64,000 nt of DNA, from the NCBI GenBank assembly GCA_036245525.1, contig BTPG01000003.1, forward strand, positions 155,303,233 to 155,367,232. The letters run 5' to 3'. Every line of letters begins with the position of its first letter. Positions within the stretch are counted from its first letter, which is position 1. Made by a program: the position numbers and the translations under genes. This DNA comes from Semisulcospira habei (lineage: Eukaryota; Mollusca; Gastropoda; Semisulcospiridae). Positions 1 through 9,275 of this stretch are shown here, piece by piece. Under the pieces are notes generated by a model, which saw only the letters and a program-made list of their open reading frames with translations, was not told the origin of the DNA and searched no databases.

Positions 1-780
1 GATATACCGTACAGTGGCAGGTGTAAACATTGCGGCTGGTGACAAAGTAGGAGCCTTACAGTGTATCGGCATACTGGAGCTGCATGGACACAAACGTGTC
101 GCAGTAACAGATGCCCTTTTTAGTTACTGATGCATATTAAGTAACAGCGATCTGTCATGCACGAAAGACATTTTTGGCTCACGTGCGAAGAAAAAGTGAG
201 TCTGTTCCGAGCCAGCGGTCGTCCGTCCGCCGTCGTGCATGGTAAACATTAACGTTGGCATTTTCTCGGATACTATTGAAGCTACAGTCTTCAAACTTGG
301 CCCAAGGATACTTTGTGGCAAGACCTTTCTAAACATGCCAATTTTAGTGGCAGTTTCTCACAAAGGTCAAGGTCACAGAGGATCAGGAAATATATCAGAC
401 ATTTTGGGACATAATTTCTTTTTTCTCAAATCAAACTATTCACAACTTCAAACCCAAACTTGGTACAAAGATACCTGATAAAAAGACCTATATATGTACA
501 CTAATTTCGTTGATTCCTCGGAAAAGTCAAGGGTCACAAGAGCTCAAGAAAAATGTCCAAAATGACCATATTTTTACAAAAAAAAGAGAGTTTTTTTTTT
601 CTCGCAAATACTATTCACAACTTCAAACCCAAACTTGCTACAGCGATACCTGATATTGTGTGAATAAAATAGCTAATAGTGGGGATAAATGTCTTCATTT
701 TTAATTTGTTTGCTGTGGTGTATTTTTTTCGTTGCGTGTTGCGCTGAAATGATTACACAAAATACACATTTTTAAGCAGC
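1..780. other. intronic sequence, no gene seen
   Basis: AT-rich sequence upstream of the first visible COG5 exon. The short open frames here have no recognisable domain and overlap one another on both strands. The only structure I see is a local duplication: a block of about 45 bases starting near 428 (a run reading ctattcacaacttcaaaccc) recurs near 608. Nothing else is supported. Confidence 0.6.
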
Positions 781-839
781 CCATTACACAAAATGGTCTA
801 AGAGGGGTAGGCACCTCTGTATCAGTTCTCGCTTGTCTC

Positions 840-1980
840 TCATGCTCGCGGACTCTTCCGAAGAGTCCATATGCCGGCAGGGAGCCCGCCCCACGGGGCC
901 TGGCTCCTAGAGACAAAGTGCCACGCGATCGGGGAAGGCTGGACCTGTGGCTTCCCACTAACAGTTCTTCTCGTCTCACGCTCGCAGACTCCTTCGGGGA
1001 ATCCATATACCGGCAGGGAGCCTGCCCCTCAATACGAAGTGCCACCCGACCAGGGACGACAGAACCTGGGGCTTCCCCTTACTCTAGACATGCGCTTGGC
1101 AGCTGGGGGCAGGAGCCCTGGCTATGGGGCAGGACCACTGTCAACGCGACCGCTTCCTGGAGGAAGCCTGACAGGACAAGCTGCTTGTCGGCTGAGAGCC
1201 CTTCAGAGCCCGGCTCGGTGAGGCATGCCACGCGCCGCCCCATGTCCGCTGGCAGTCCTCGCTCATCTCCTTTGCCCGCTGGTGGGGACTCGCTTCTCTG
1301 GCGGGGAGCCCGGCTTGGAGAGATTGGCCCGGCCACCTGAGGACGTAGGGTAGTTTGGAGCCCCCTTACTACTCCGGGTTCCACTCTCGCTCGCCCCCTT
1401 CGTCGACTCCTCGCTTCCCGCACGCAGGCCCGGTCATCGCATGCGGACTCCATGCTTGCCTTGCACGTAGTGCTCTTCGCATCTCCATCGTGCTTCCCAC
1501 GGTTGTTGACTCAGCGTCTCCCCCCGCTCTAGAGGGGGATCTTCGCTGGTGCTCGCTGGAGGACAGGTGTGAAGGTTCCGGTCCCTGCCGCAGCCTCCCG
1601 CCCTTCGGGACCTGTGCTACGACTGCTCAGCTCTCTTCCGGTTGGGTTCCGGGACTCCGTTGCCTCTCCGCCCATAGGTGTCCGGCCACGTTCGACGTTC
1701 CTTTCGTCCGGACTGCTTCTCGGGACTCTCCCAAGTGTTCGTCTGCCTTCTACCCACGGTGGTTCCGCTCCCAGACCTGCAGTTGGACTAGATGGCCTCG
1801 CTCGTCCTTACTCCCCAGCTTCATGGGATTCTGGGGACTCAGCTGCGCCGTACTCCCCTGGGTGGCCCTGCTCGTCCATGCATCCGGGCTCACCGGATGG
1901 TACATCATGGACCCTAGGCCTCGCAAGTTCCCTCCACTTCGCTTCCGGCCCCCCGTACAGCTCTTGCACTACCTGTTCTG
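840..1980 (+). pseudogene. D1 gag remnant with tandem repeat
   Basis: GC-rich region upstream of the D1 RT remnant. Two units starting at 839 and 975 share a motif (ctcgc.gactc..ccg...gtccatat.ccggcag), a 136-base period. Translated, they give a GES-IYRQGA theme resembling the GESSRQSARL repeat in the gag of D5. No intact frame covers the region and no zinc-binding module is visible. The assignment to gag rests on position and on the shared repeat theme. Confidence 0.45.
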
Positions 1981-1994
1981 TCTGGTCTTCTGAC

Positions 1995-2519
1995 TTACTT
2001 ACTTACTTACTTACGCCTGTCACCCCTACCCGGGTATAGGCCGTCGACGAGAGACCTCCAGCAACTCCTGTCCTGTGCTTCTCCTTCGATTTTACTCCAG
2101 GTGGTTCCCATTCTCTTGATGTCTGCTTGGAGGTCTCGACGCCAGGAGTTTCTCGGCCTACCTCTTTTCCTCCTGGATAGAGAGAGGCGGCTCGGTCCTG
2201 TGGCTTCCGAAGACTTCCGGCTTTCACCACAGGACGTCATAAATCTTCTGGTAGAAGAACCTTCCTCCTCCAGGAAAGGAATTACTGTTTGTCTTTTTGT
2301 CAGCGTTTTTGTAGCTATTTCCCTTTTTGTAGGGTGGGGAAGCTACCCCCACGCCCAACCCCCTTACTAGGAGGACCAGGGGTTTTCTGTCGGGGTCACC
2401 TTCCCTTAGACCATGTTGGTTCACGGCACCTTATTTCATTCGGTGCACCCCTCTCGCGAGGGACCCCCTATCCACCACCCAGGGGACGCGCCTCAACGCC
2501 ATATGGTCCCAGCGCGAGG
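1995..2519 (-). mobile_element. SINE-like RTE-type retroposon, copy 1
   Basis: Minus-strand insert ending in a tetranucleotide tail (TAAG)n at its 3' end, next to 1995. It is flanked by a 13-base target duplication, CTGGTCTTCTGAC, at 1982-1994 and 2520-2532. Its 3' part encodes a RKRGRPRNSWRRDL...QDR..WRSLVDGL stretch typical of the C-terminal end of RTE-like non-LTR retrotransposon polyproteins. Its 5' part lacks the RT. A second copy (41318-41748) starts at the same 5' base, so it behaves as a defined short element and not as a random truncation. Confidence 0.8.
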
Positions 2520-2539
2520 CTGGTCTTCTGACACTTATC

Positions 2540-3780
2540 TCCAAATCCCTATGCACTAGGCTCCAGGAGTGCTAGGCTCCAGGAAGTTCTCCGGTTCACC
2601 TGCGATGGAGTAATACCAGTTCAGGCGCCGCCGTGCGGTCTCAACCTCAGCCTCTGGTTCCTCAACCGCTTCAGGGACGCAGTCGCGACCTAGCTGCAGC
2701 AGCCATCTTCCAGCCCTGTGTTCAACTATTTCGACGACCTCTTCCGGCGCATACAGTGGAGGCCACCGGTCTTCGGACAGCATTGCACTGTCATGGGGGT
2801 GGTCCCGGTTGGGGTTCCTGGTCGCCGCTGATAGGTCGGACCTCACCCCCTGTCGTCGCTTCATCCGTCTCGGCAGGGAGTTTGCCACTGACCTCAACAG
2901 GGGGCATTGCTGAGGCCACGGATCCTCAGTTGGCTTCCTAGCAGCCCAGGTAGCCCAGCAGTACACAGCTTCCGGCAGAGTCTGGCTTCAGCTCCTTCGT
3001 GGCTCCTTGCGGCAGTGGTTCTACTTCCCCTCGGTTGTCTCTACGCCCGGCACTACAACAGCACCTCCTGCTTCTCTGGCGCCCCTCCTCAGGAGATCTC
3101 TCTTCCTTGGTGCCCATGTCTCCTTTGATTCGCCCCCTTCTTCTGTGAGGGACCGGACGCATGTCTCGCTTCGGGACTCTACCTGACCGCTCGGCCTTCA
3201 TGACTCTTCCTGCGTGGCGATGCAAAGTCTTACTGGTGGGGGAGCCCTCCGGCTTCCGCGCGACGTCCGGCCCCGGGCCTTCAGAGTTTGCGGACAGCAC
3301 ATCAATGAGCCGTTAGTGATCAGGCAAACCCTCATCCCGTGGGAGGAACAGCTAAGTCGCCACGGACTGCTCGTCCTCGCCGACAACGCTACAGTGGTCT
3401 CATACATCCAGGAACGGAGTGAGGCGCCCTCTCCCGACCCCGGCTTGCTCCTCTGCCGTCTGTTTCGCGGGTGCTAGAACCTCAACCTTCCCTCCGTGTT
3501 CGTCTCTTCCCTAGACGACTGAAGGTCTTCGTCGATCCTCCCGCCTGGCGCGGCCAGTTGCTACATTTGCGGACCTTGCGCCAAGACATCCTGCGGATGA
3601 TCGGCACGCTTGGTAGACGCCACTGTCGACCTCTTCGACACGAGGTGGAATCACCAGCTTCCCCCGGTCGCCCGTTCTCTTGGAACCGGTCCTGGTCCAC
3701 CGACCTTCTCAACCTCGTCTCGGACCCCCTTGGCTGCTCCCCGCCCCCCGCATGGTGCTCTAGCAACCGCGCCAATCGCT
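2540..3780 (+). pseudogene. D1 RT / RNase H remnant
   Basis: Fragments in several frames. 2590-2760 reads like the RT palm around FDDL (the YLDD box position) and 2835-2905 like SDLTP.RRF..LG.EF.TDLN. 3320-3440 contains the RNase H segment LVLADNATVVSYIQ, whose Asp-Asn-(Ser/Ala)-Thr signature recurs in the other copies. Large deletions and frame changes make it non-functional. Confidence 0.75.
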
Positions 3781-4572
3781 TTTACACCCTCGACACGACG
3801 TGGCTACGAGGGAAGATGGCGAGTACTGTGCTCCTGGTGCGATGACCTTCACCTCCCTCCAGACTATTCCCCAGTTCGCAGACTTTCCCCTGGCTCTTTG
3901 GAGACCTCGGACGGCCCGTTTTGTGGTTTGACTCGTAGAATGCCTCCTTTTGGCTTTTGCCTTGGCGGCCTGAGTTCGCGAGCTACACACGCTGTCGGCG
4001 CGCCCTGCCTGCCTGTCCGAGCGGATGGTGCCGTACAGCGGCTTACGGATCCTGCCTTCATTGCCATGACCAGGTCTCCTTGACTGCGCCACAGGTGATC
4101 ACCTTACTGCCGCTGCGAGGGACGATCTCCCCCCAGGAGACCAGGCAACTTGATCCCGTGCGAGCTCTACGCGTGTACCGGCACTGAACCTAAGCCGTCC
4201 GGGGAGGACGCTCACGCCTCGTTCGGCCTTAAGCCTGGCAAGACCGACATGACAGCCCAGACGAGCTTCCTGGCTATGCTTAGTCATACGGTCCGTCCGC
4301 TAACAGGTCACCTCCCCGCAGGGAGCTAAGAGGCTTAAGTTACGTGCGCATGAGGCACGCACCTTGGTCACAAATGTTGCATACGATCGGAGCTACGTGG
4401 TCTCCCTTCACAGCTACCGTGAGCAAACGGGCAGATCTACCTTCGCCCGCGGCTACCTCCGGGATCTGGCAGGCCAGCGAGGCAGCCTCGCGCTGATGGG
4501 GGACATCACTGAGGCGCAACTCTCCCTCCCGGCACCACGGCGCCGTGGGGCACTTCTAACGAGGGTCGTCGG
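3780..4572 (+). pseudogene. D1 tyrosine recombinase remnant
   Basis: Parts of a DIRS YR gene. The N-terminal YEGKW-like motif is near 3800. A RADGAVQRLTDPAFIA segment followed by a stop lies at 4015-4080. The C-terminal part is at 4340-4560, with a HEARTL...YLRDLAGQR stretch. The loop holding the first catalytic Arg is garbled, and a deletion removes the segment equivalent to TYRHLGRPDPGA. It ends just before the ICR, as in every other copy. Confidence 0.75.
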
Positions 4573-4654
4573 GAGTTTGCGACAGGGAGGATGGCTCCTT
4601 TGGCCAAGGTGTGCTGAGGCACGGCACCCTCCTCCTTCTCGTAATTCTTCCTAT

Positions 4655-4744
4655 TTGTCATGTCATCGGTAATGTTTTTGAGGAAACAAATGCATTTTTC
4701 TCTAAAAGGTATTTTTTTGAAAAATACTTACCGATGACATGACT
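4655..4744 (+). repeat. D1 internal complementary region
   Basis: Two inverted core sites of about 15 bases (GTCATGTCATCGGTAA at the left, its complement at the right) enclose an AT-rich spacer. The left half is the complement of a left element arm (TTTG.TTCCTCAAAAACATTACC type). The right half is the complement of the right arm. This is the DIRS ICR architecture and marks the boundary between the YR gene and the right terminal repeat. Confidence 0.85.
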
Positions 4745-4970
4745 CGGAGGACCCTCCCTCCTGCCCCGCTCGCCGCTGGTGACCTAAGTATCCTGACTGA
4801 GGAATTATGGGAGGACTCGGAACTGGATGGGCAGTAACGGGAGGCCACTCCTGGCCCCTCCTGGGGTTCCCCGAGTGCCTCCCGGGTTGTGTGGTAACAC
4901 AACAGATTTCTTAGGCTAGAATTGTGAGTAAGTAGACACTTCCTATTTGTCATGTCATCGGTAAGTATTT
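4745..4970 (+). repeat. D1 right terminal repeat
   Basis: Starts CTCGGAGGACCCTCCCTCC just after the ICR and ends in the core site at 4953-4968. Similar segments close every other copy. No left partner is recognisable for D1 in the window. The arm beyond the core is interrupted at 4970 by D2. Confidence 0.75.
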
Positions 4971-5165
4971 GTTTCTTCAAAAACATTACCGATGACATGA
5001 CTACATGGGAATGTCTACTTCTAGGCTCAATTTTAGCCTACTTGCCCGTTGTGTGCCCACACAACCCGAGAGGCACTCGGGGAACCCCCCCCCCAGAGGG
5101 GCCGAGAGTTATCTCCCCATACCTGCCTTACCAGATCCGGTCACGAGACCATTCAGTCTTGCTAC
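4971..5165 (+). repeat. D2 left inverted terminal repeat
   Basis: Pairs as an inverted repeat with 6700-6890. Both contain the sequence around TGTGCCCACACAACCCGAGA, a poly(C) or poly(G) run, and the AATGTCTACTTCTAGGCTCA block next to the core. The repeat is about 190 bases long and visibly near-identical between the two ends, so D2 is younger than D1. Confidence 0.88.
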
Positions 5166-5440
5166 TTCGCTCGTGATGAGAAGACGTGGCTGGCCTGCGC
5201 TCTCGCTGCCTCGACCGGTCTTCTGCCTACCGACGCCCGTTGCCGACTTCATGTGCTCTGCGCCCTCTTCTACCCTGCCGTCTACCCTGCCTTCTCTTCC
5301 TGCTTCGTTGAGGCTGCTTGCGGGGATTCTTCTGCTGTCGGTGGACGGCGGTTTGCCTACCCTTCCCCCTTCCCTTCGTTGCAGAGGTAAGGTAGCAGTA
5401 GTTCCCTCGGCCGGCCCTCGGGCTGAGAGCCAGCTGACTG

Positions 5441-6463
5441 TTGGGTGCTTCCCTGCTTTCTTTCTTAGTGGTCTACGAGGGAAAGTGGCGAGTCCTCTGT
5501 TCCTGGTGCACCGATCACGGCCTTACGCCCACGGATCTGACTCATCCTCAGCTGGCGGACTTCTTTCTCTGGCTTCCGAGACCAAGGCCTAGCCCCCATC
5601 ACGGGACGCGGTTACCTGTCCATGAGTGCGGACACCTATCGTCACCGGGGACGACCCGATCCGGGCGCCTGCAAGGACCTAGCCGACCTTATGGGACACT
5701 TCGGCATACAGCGCCCGACACTCCGCTCGCTCATTCCTCGCTGGGACCTACCCTGGGTGCTCACGTGGTTGAACTCCGCCCGCTTCGAACCTTTACCTTT
5801 GGCCCAGTTCGCGGACTTGACACGCAAGACTTGTTTCCTGCGGGCTCTTGCTACCGCTTCGCGTGCGAGCGAGCTACATGCGCTTTCGGCACGCCCTTCC
5901 TGTCTGCAGTTCCGAACAGACGGCTCCGTCCAGCTTCTCACGGACCCGGCCTTTCTGGCGAAGAACAGGTCTCCTTAACTCCGCCTCAGGTGTTCACCAT
6001 TAGGCCGCTGAGAGACCGACCCCGGTCCCAGGAGACCAGGCTACAGGATCCCATGCGTGCCCTTAAAATCTATCTGCGGCGATCTAGGCCCGTCCGCAGG
6101 GGACGGTCGCGCCTCTTCCTACCTCTAAGACCCAACCGACGTGACATTACAGCCCAGACGATCTCTTCCGGGCTCCGCTGGGTCATACGCTCCGCTTATC
6201 AGGAGATCTCCCCTCAGGGAGCGAAGAGGCTGCACATTCACGCACACGAGGTACGAGCTATGGCCACGAGCGTCACGTTTGATCGAAACTGCACTGTCAA
6301 GGACATCGTGGCGGCCGTGGGCTGGAAGACCGAGTCGGTCTTTGCCCGTTTCTACCTCCGGGACCTGGCCAGCCAGCGAGAGAATCTCGCACTGGTGGGG
6401 GACATCGCCGCGGCGCAACACTCCCTCCCGGCGCCACCGGCACCGTGGTGTGCACTTCGCTAA
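5441..6463 (+). pseudogene. D2 tyrosine recombinase (two frameshifts)
   Basis: YR of the DIRS family, which would integrate the circular cDNA by strand exchange. The frame opens with VYEGKWRVLCSWC near 5468 (core-binding domain). It is continued in another frame over 5600-5970 (TYRHRG...WLNSARFEPLPLAQFADLTRKTCF, then ATASRASELHALS with the first catalytic Arg), and returns to the first frame from about 5985. The C-terminal part is intact: HEVRAMATS supplies His-x-x-Arg and FYLRDLASQR carries the nucleophile Tyr. The triad survives but needs two compensating frameshifts, so the gene is not functional as read. Confidence 0.85.
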
Positions 6464-6553
6464 AATTGTCGGGAGTGTGCGACGGGGAGAACGGCGCTGT
6501 TCTGTTGGGGAGTTTTGGGCGGCACCCTCCTCCTCATCGCAATTCTCCCATGT

Positions 6554-6641
6554 AGTCATGTCATCGGTAATGTTTTTGAAGAAACAAATTCATTTTTCTC
6601 TAAAAGGTATTTTTTCGAAAAATACTTACCGATGACATGAC
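6554..6641 (+). repeat. D2 internal complementary region
   Basis: Core site GTCATGTCATCGGTAA, then the complement of D2's own left arm (TGTTTTTGAAGAAAC), a short AT spacer, the complement of the right arm (GGTATTTTTTCGAAAAATACTTACC) and the inverted core. The joined-end sequence it predicts matches the two real ends of D2. Confidence 0.9.
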
Positions 6642-6910
6642 TCGGATGACCCTCCCTCCTGCCCCGCTTGCCACTTTCGAGCGAAGTATCAGACTGAATG
6701 GTCTCGTGACCGGATCTGGTAAGGCAGGTATGGGGAGATAACTCTCGGCCCCTCTGGGGGGGGGGGGGGGTTCCCCGAGTGCCTCTCGGGTTGTGTGGGC
6801 ACACAACGGGCAAGTAGGCTAAAATTGAGCCTAGAAGTAGACATTCCCATGTAGTCATGTCATCGGTAAGTATTTTTCGAAAAAATACCTCTTTTAGAGA
6901 AAAATGAATT
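6642..6910 (+). repeat. D2 right inverted terminal repeat and arm
   Basis: Complement of 4971-5165 from about 6700, preceded by the CTCGGATGACCCTCCCTCC stretch that always follows the ICR. It ends with the core at 6853-6868 and the right arm to about 6910, where the interrupted arm of D1 resumes. Confidence 0.85.
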
Positions 6911-6945
6911 TTTCGAAAAAATACCTTTTAGAGAAAAATGCATTT

Positions 6946-7439
6946 TTCTAGAACATTCGTTGTTAATGGTACCATTAAATGGTTTTTTCTTGTTGCTGAG
7001 GTAAAAGATGATTTTAGCGCTGGTTGCGTAATCAAAGTATTATTCTTACCAGTGCCTGCTGTACCGTCCTGATACAAAATGAATCTGTTCGAACGGCAAG
7101 AGGCAGTTGCTGAGGCTCATGACGATCTATGCCTTGTGCTGAAGCCACGTTGTACTGATGTTCCTTTGACAACTGGGGATCTTTGGCATTGAATTTACAA
7201 TGACTCAGACAAAAATAACAGTATGAAATTACAATGACTTAAAAGCAAAACACACAGTCTGTATCCACTAGCAGTGAAGGGGTTATGATGTGGTGGGGTG
7301 GTTGAGGGAATGGGGGTATATCGGCAGGTTTGGTTGGGCCTTGAAGTTTAATGCCTGGTATTAGGTGGGCACAGCTTTGCCACCACAAAAATCAAGATTG
7401 ATGGTGTCATTTGACTGTTTTGGCATGGAATGAAGTGTA
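6946..7439. other. intronic sequence with a MITE half-copy
   Basis: COG5 intron between D1 and the first TTAA palindrome. Around 7095-7150 it holds one arm (ggctcatgacgatctatgcc) of the hairpin family seen complete at 23310-23400 and 60098-60170. No coding sequence is supported. Confidence 0.55.
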
Positions 7440-7536
7440 TTAACCCTTTGCGTGTTGGTAGCAGTTTTAGTCGCGATGATTCCTACAGTACAGGAATCAT
7501 CGTGACTAAAACCGCTATCGACATGCAAATGGTTAA
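7440..7536. mobile_element. palindromic TTAA MITE, family 1, copy 1
   Basis: A 97-base near-perfect inverted repeat bounded by TTAA on both sides. The left arm is TTAACCCTTTGCGTGTTGGT and the right arm is its imperfect complement, closing around a GATTCCTACAG centre. TTAA duplication and CCCTTTG ends are typical of piggyBac-type MITEs; the assignment is inference. Two further copies lie at 8075-8166 and 61003-61094. Confidence 0.85.
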
Positions 7537-7602
7537 CTGCTTGCCATTCTCGTAGATCACAGAGTCTGTGAGTGTGACAACTGTTCTTTCTTGTTATGTC
7601 AG

Positions 7603-7733
7603 ACTACGTGTGTGAGGGAGTTGATCTGTCTGGGGTGGAGGTGATTGAAGCTGACCGTCGATTCATGAAACAGGCCCACAAGGATGTGGAGGTTCAGGCC
7701 CAGAAGATGTTAGAACAGGGCATGGAGACTCAG
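7603..7733 (+). CDS. COG5: COG5 internal exon 1 of window
   Basis: Exon of 131 bases encoding the stretch that begins DYVCEGVDLSGVEVIE and ends KMLEQGMETQ. In animal COG5 this corresponds to the helical N-terminal region with an LSGIEVIE-like motif before the conserved LLEQGLETQ. The acceptor is a pyrimidine-rich tract ending in AG at 7601-7602, and the donor GT is at 7734. The exon enters in phase 1 (two bases complete an Asp codon) and leaves in phase 0. A palindromic TTAA MITE (7440-7536) sits 66 bases upstream of the exon. Confidence 0.9.
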
Positions 7734-8074
7734 GTACAGTTGTAGGCCTAACTCATTGATCCCTGAGGTCACAACTCTGCAAGCTGGAACTTGTCTCCTG
7801 ATGAGTATATGTGTACCAGTTCAGGAGACAGATCAGCCATGCTAGTTCAGGGTTAGTGCCAGAACAGCCAGATCTATCCTGTTGTGTCAGGGCTCAATGT
7901 GCTAACATGTTTAACCTCTTGACTGTTGAAATGCTAGTTAGTTTACACTGCAGTTTCTGGTCAATGAAAATTGTCCTCCCTTGTGCATTCCACCTGTGAC
8001 AGTATGGACAGCTGCATTTCACTGCCTCCTCTCCATCTTCATGATGGCTATGGCTAAGAAAAAAACACACCTCT
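7734..8074. other. COG5 intron, no feature seen
   Basis: Short intron following the GTACAG donor. No repeat or coding signal was found before the MITE at 8075. Confidence 0.6.
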
Positions 8075-8166
8075 TTAATCCATTGGGTGTCGGTAGTAGT
8101 TTTAGTTACAATGATTCCTTTAGGAATCACCATGACTAAAACCGCTACCAACACCCAAAGGGTTAA
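8075..8166. mobile_element. palindromic TTAA MITE, family 1, copy 2
   Basis: A 92-base palindrome with TTAA at 8075-8078 and 8163-8166 and the same ends as the copy at 7440 (CATTGGGTGTCGGTAG / CTACCAACACCCAAAGGG). It lies 19 bases before a COG5 exon. Confidence 0.85.
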
Positions 8167-8185
8167 TTCATTGTTTTGGTTTCAG

Positions 8186-8354
8186 AATCAGACGCAGGTA
8201 GCGACATCACTGCAGGTGTTTCATAACCTGGGTGTGCTGGCACCAGTTGTTGATCGGGTTGTGAAAAGCTGCTATGACACCCTGCATCGCAGCGTACGAT
8301 CCTGCTTGGATGTCACGGCACTCAGTCAGCAACAGTCATTCAGCACAGCGAAAG
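8186..8354 (+). CDS. COG5: COG5 internal exon 2 of window
   Basis: Exon of 169 bases that starts in phase 0 with NQTQVATSLQVFHNLG and ends SFSTAKG. It matches the conserved COG5 block NPTQVGTALQVFYNLG followed by the segment that ends SALD.K.L. The acceptor is TTTCAG at 8180-8185. The donor GTAAGC at 8355 is a good consensus. The exon leaves one base of a Gly codon that the next exon completes. It lies 19 bases after a TTAA-flanked palindrome (8075-8166), so the acceptor's upstream sequence is partly of transposon origin. Confidence 0.92.
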
Positions 8355-8420
8355 GTAAGCATTCTATTTTTGTAGACAATAGTTGTGGTGAACATACAGA
8401 TATAGCTTTCAGGCAGTTAT

Positions 8421-8634
8421 GTATAAGGTTTATAAGCATAATTATAAATGTGACGACTTCTTTAGTACATTTCTCATGAAAACGTGAGCCTTAACCCATA
8501 TTCGGAATACACCAGTGTGTGAAATATGTATAAGGTTTATAAGCATAATTATAAATGTGACGACTTCTTTAGTACATTTCTCATGAAAACGTGAGCCTTA
8601 ACCCATATTCGGAATACATCAGTGTGTGAAATAA
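8421..8634. repeat. 107-base tandem duplication
   Basis: Two adjacent copies (8421-8527 and 8528-8634) starting GTATAAGGTTTATAAGC, nearly identical with one or two visible differences near the end. The duplicated unit contains the left 30 or so bases of the MITE at 8598, including its TTAACCCATAT end. The duplication therefore post-dates that MITE insertion. Confidence 0.9.
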
Positions 8635-8822
8635 GTTTGACTAAAATAGTTTAAGGGTAGTGCCAGAATAGCTTGGCGCCTATAGGCGCCAAGCTATTCT
8701 GGCACTACCCTTGAACTAGAGCCATTGGTCTATACCCTTGTCTGTAAGTACTATAAATATAACTTGCATATGGCAGAGTACAAATTTGAAGCATTTAGTC
8801 TCATATGAAGCATATGGGTTAA
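8598..8822. mobile_element. TTAA MITE, family 2, complete copy
   Basis: A 225-base element with TTAACCCATAT at the left and ATATGGGTTAA at the right. A near-perfect palindrome of about 75 bases (8645-8719) lies in the middle, with arms reading CAAGGGTAGTGCCAGAATAG and centre GGCGCCTATAGGCGCC. The same central palindrome is found at 53289-53357, 56250-56324, 56809-56884 and 57617-57694. Confidence 0.85.
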
Positions 8823-9062
8823 GGGCTTTGCTATTCTTGTTGTGATTAGATCCTGATGTACTGCCTACTGATGTGTGGACTTCGTCTTGTACCTGTCTTT
8901 ATGACGCGTCTGATAAAGTGATATGTGCTGCATTCAGATACACTGCTTTATGCTGCGTATTCAGATGGGGCACATCTCAAATGAGTGCAGTGTGACATTA
9001 TTTTGTCTGGTCCCAATTTGATCCATTACTGATATACAAGCACAAATCTCGCATATAGGAAT
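8823..9062. other. intronic sequence, nothing seen
   Basis: AT-rich intron up to the left end of D3. No repeats or coding signals were recognised. Confidence 0.5.
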
Positions 9063-9275
9063 TTGTTTCCTCAAAAACATTACCGATGACATTACTGATA
9101 GGAAACGTACACTTAGCTTACCAAATTTCAGCCAAAATTTCGTTGTGTACCTACACAACAAGGGAGGCGACCTAAGTGCGCCATAACCCAGTACCCTGAG
9201 TAGCCTCCCGTCCCTCCCTATCCGGTCACGTGCCCAGTGGTGTCACGCCAGTCTGTTCACTTAGCTTAAGGCTTC
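9063..9275 (+). repeat. D3 left inverted terminal repeat
   Basis: Left arm TTGTTTCCTCAAAAACATTACC, core CCGATGACATTACT, then about 190 bases that pair with 22740-22935. It ends near CACTTAGCTTAAGGCTTCCC, where homology to other 5' regions stops. I take that as the border of the inserted sequence. Confidence 0.85.

Larger units (their letters stand above)
4971..6910 (+). mobile_element. D2: internally deleted DIRS-like element
   Basis: A 1.94-kb element with a left arm (GTTTCTTCAAAAACATTACC), left terminal repeat (to about 5165), a short gag-like stretch, a YR gene, an ICR (6554-6641) and a right terminal repeat and arm ending near 6910. RT and RNase H are absent. It sits inside the right arm of D1: D1's GGTAAGTATT is left of it, and the rest of that arm, TTTCGAAAAAATACC, is right of it. 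There is no target duplication beyond a few T/A bases, as expected of YR integration. Confidence 0.88.
780..6945 (+). mobile_element. D1: decayed DIRS-like retrotransposon
   Basis: Degenerate YR retroelement in + orientation. Its left terminal repeat is not recognisable. A gag-like repeat region (840-1980), RT/RNase H remnant (2540-3780), YR remnant (about 3780-4572), ICR (4655-4744) and right terminal repeat (4745-4970) follow in DIRS order. The right arm stops at 4970, where D2 is inserted, and resumes at 6911 to end near 6945. The ICR predicts exactly the arm sequence seen at 6911-6945, so the two pieces belong to one element. A SINE-like retroposon (1995-2519) splits the gag/RT part. Many frame breaks show that it is old. 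Confidence 0.8.

Noticed and set aside
239..478. ORFs in the first 700 bases as a gene
   Set aside because: No domain, conflicting frames on both strands, and AT-rich intronic composition.
2003..2240. Minus-strand small ORF with a WRRDL...WRSLVDGL stretch as a stand-alone gene
   Set aside because: It is the coding tail of a SINE-like RTE derivative with target duplications, and a second copy exists at 41318.
4655..4744. A-rich hairpins with CCGATGACAT arms as transcription terminators or a CRISPR-like repeat
   Set aside because: They are the ICR and terminal cores of DIRS elements; spacing and context match the elements, not an array.
4953..4990. Head-to-tail tandem array of D1 and D2
   Set aside because: The missing part of the D1 right arm is found beyond D2 (6911-6945), so D2 is nested in D1, not in tandem with it.
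8087..8479. 130-codon ORF as an independent gene
   Set aside because: Only its centre is coding. It is COG5 exon 2 with intron on both sides, as the splice sites and phases show.
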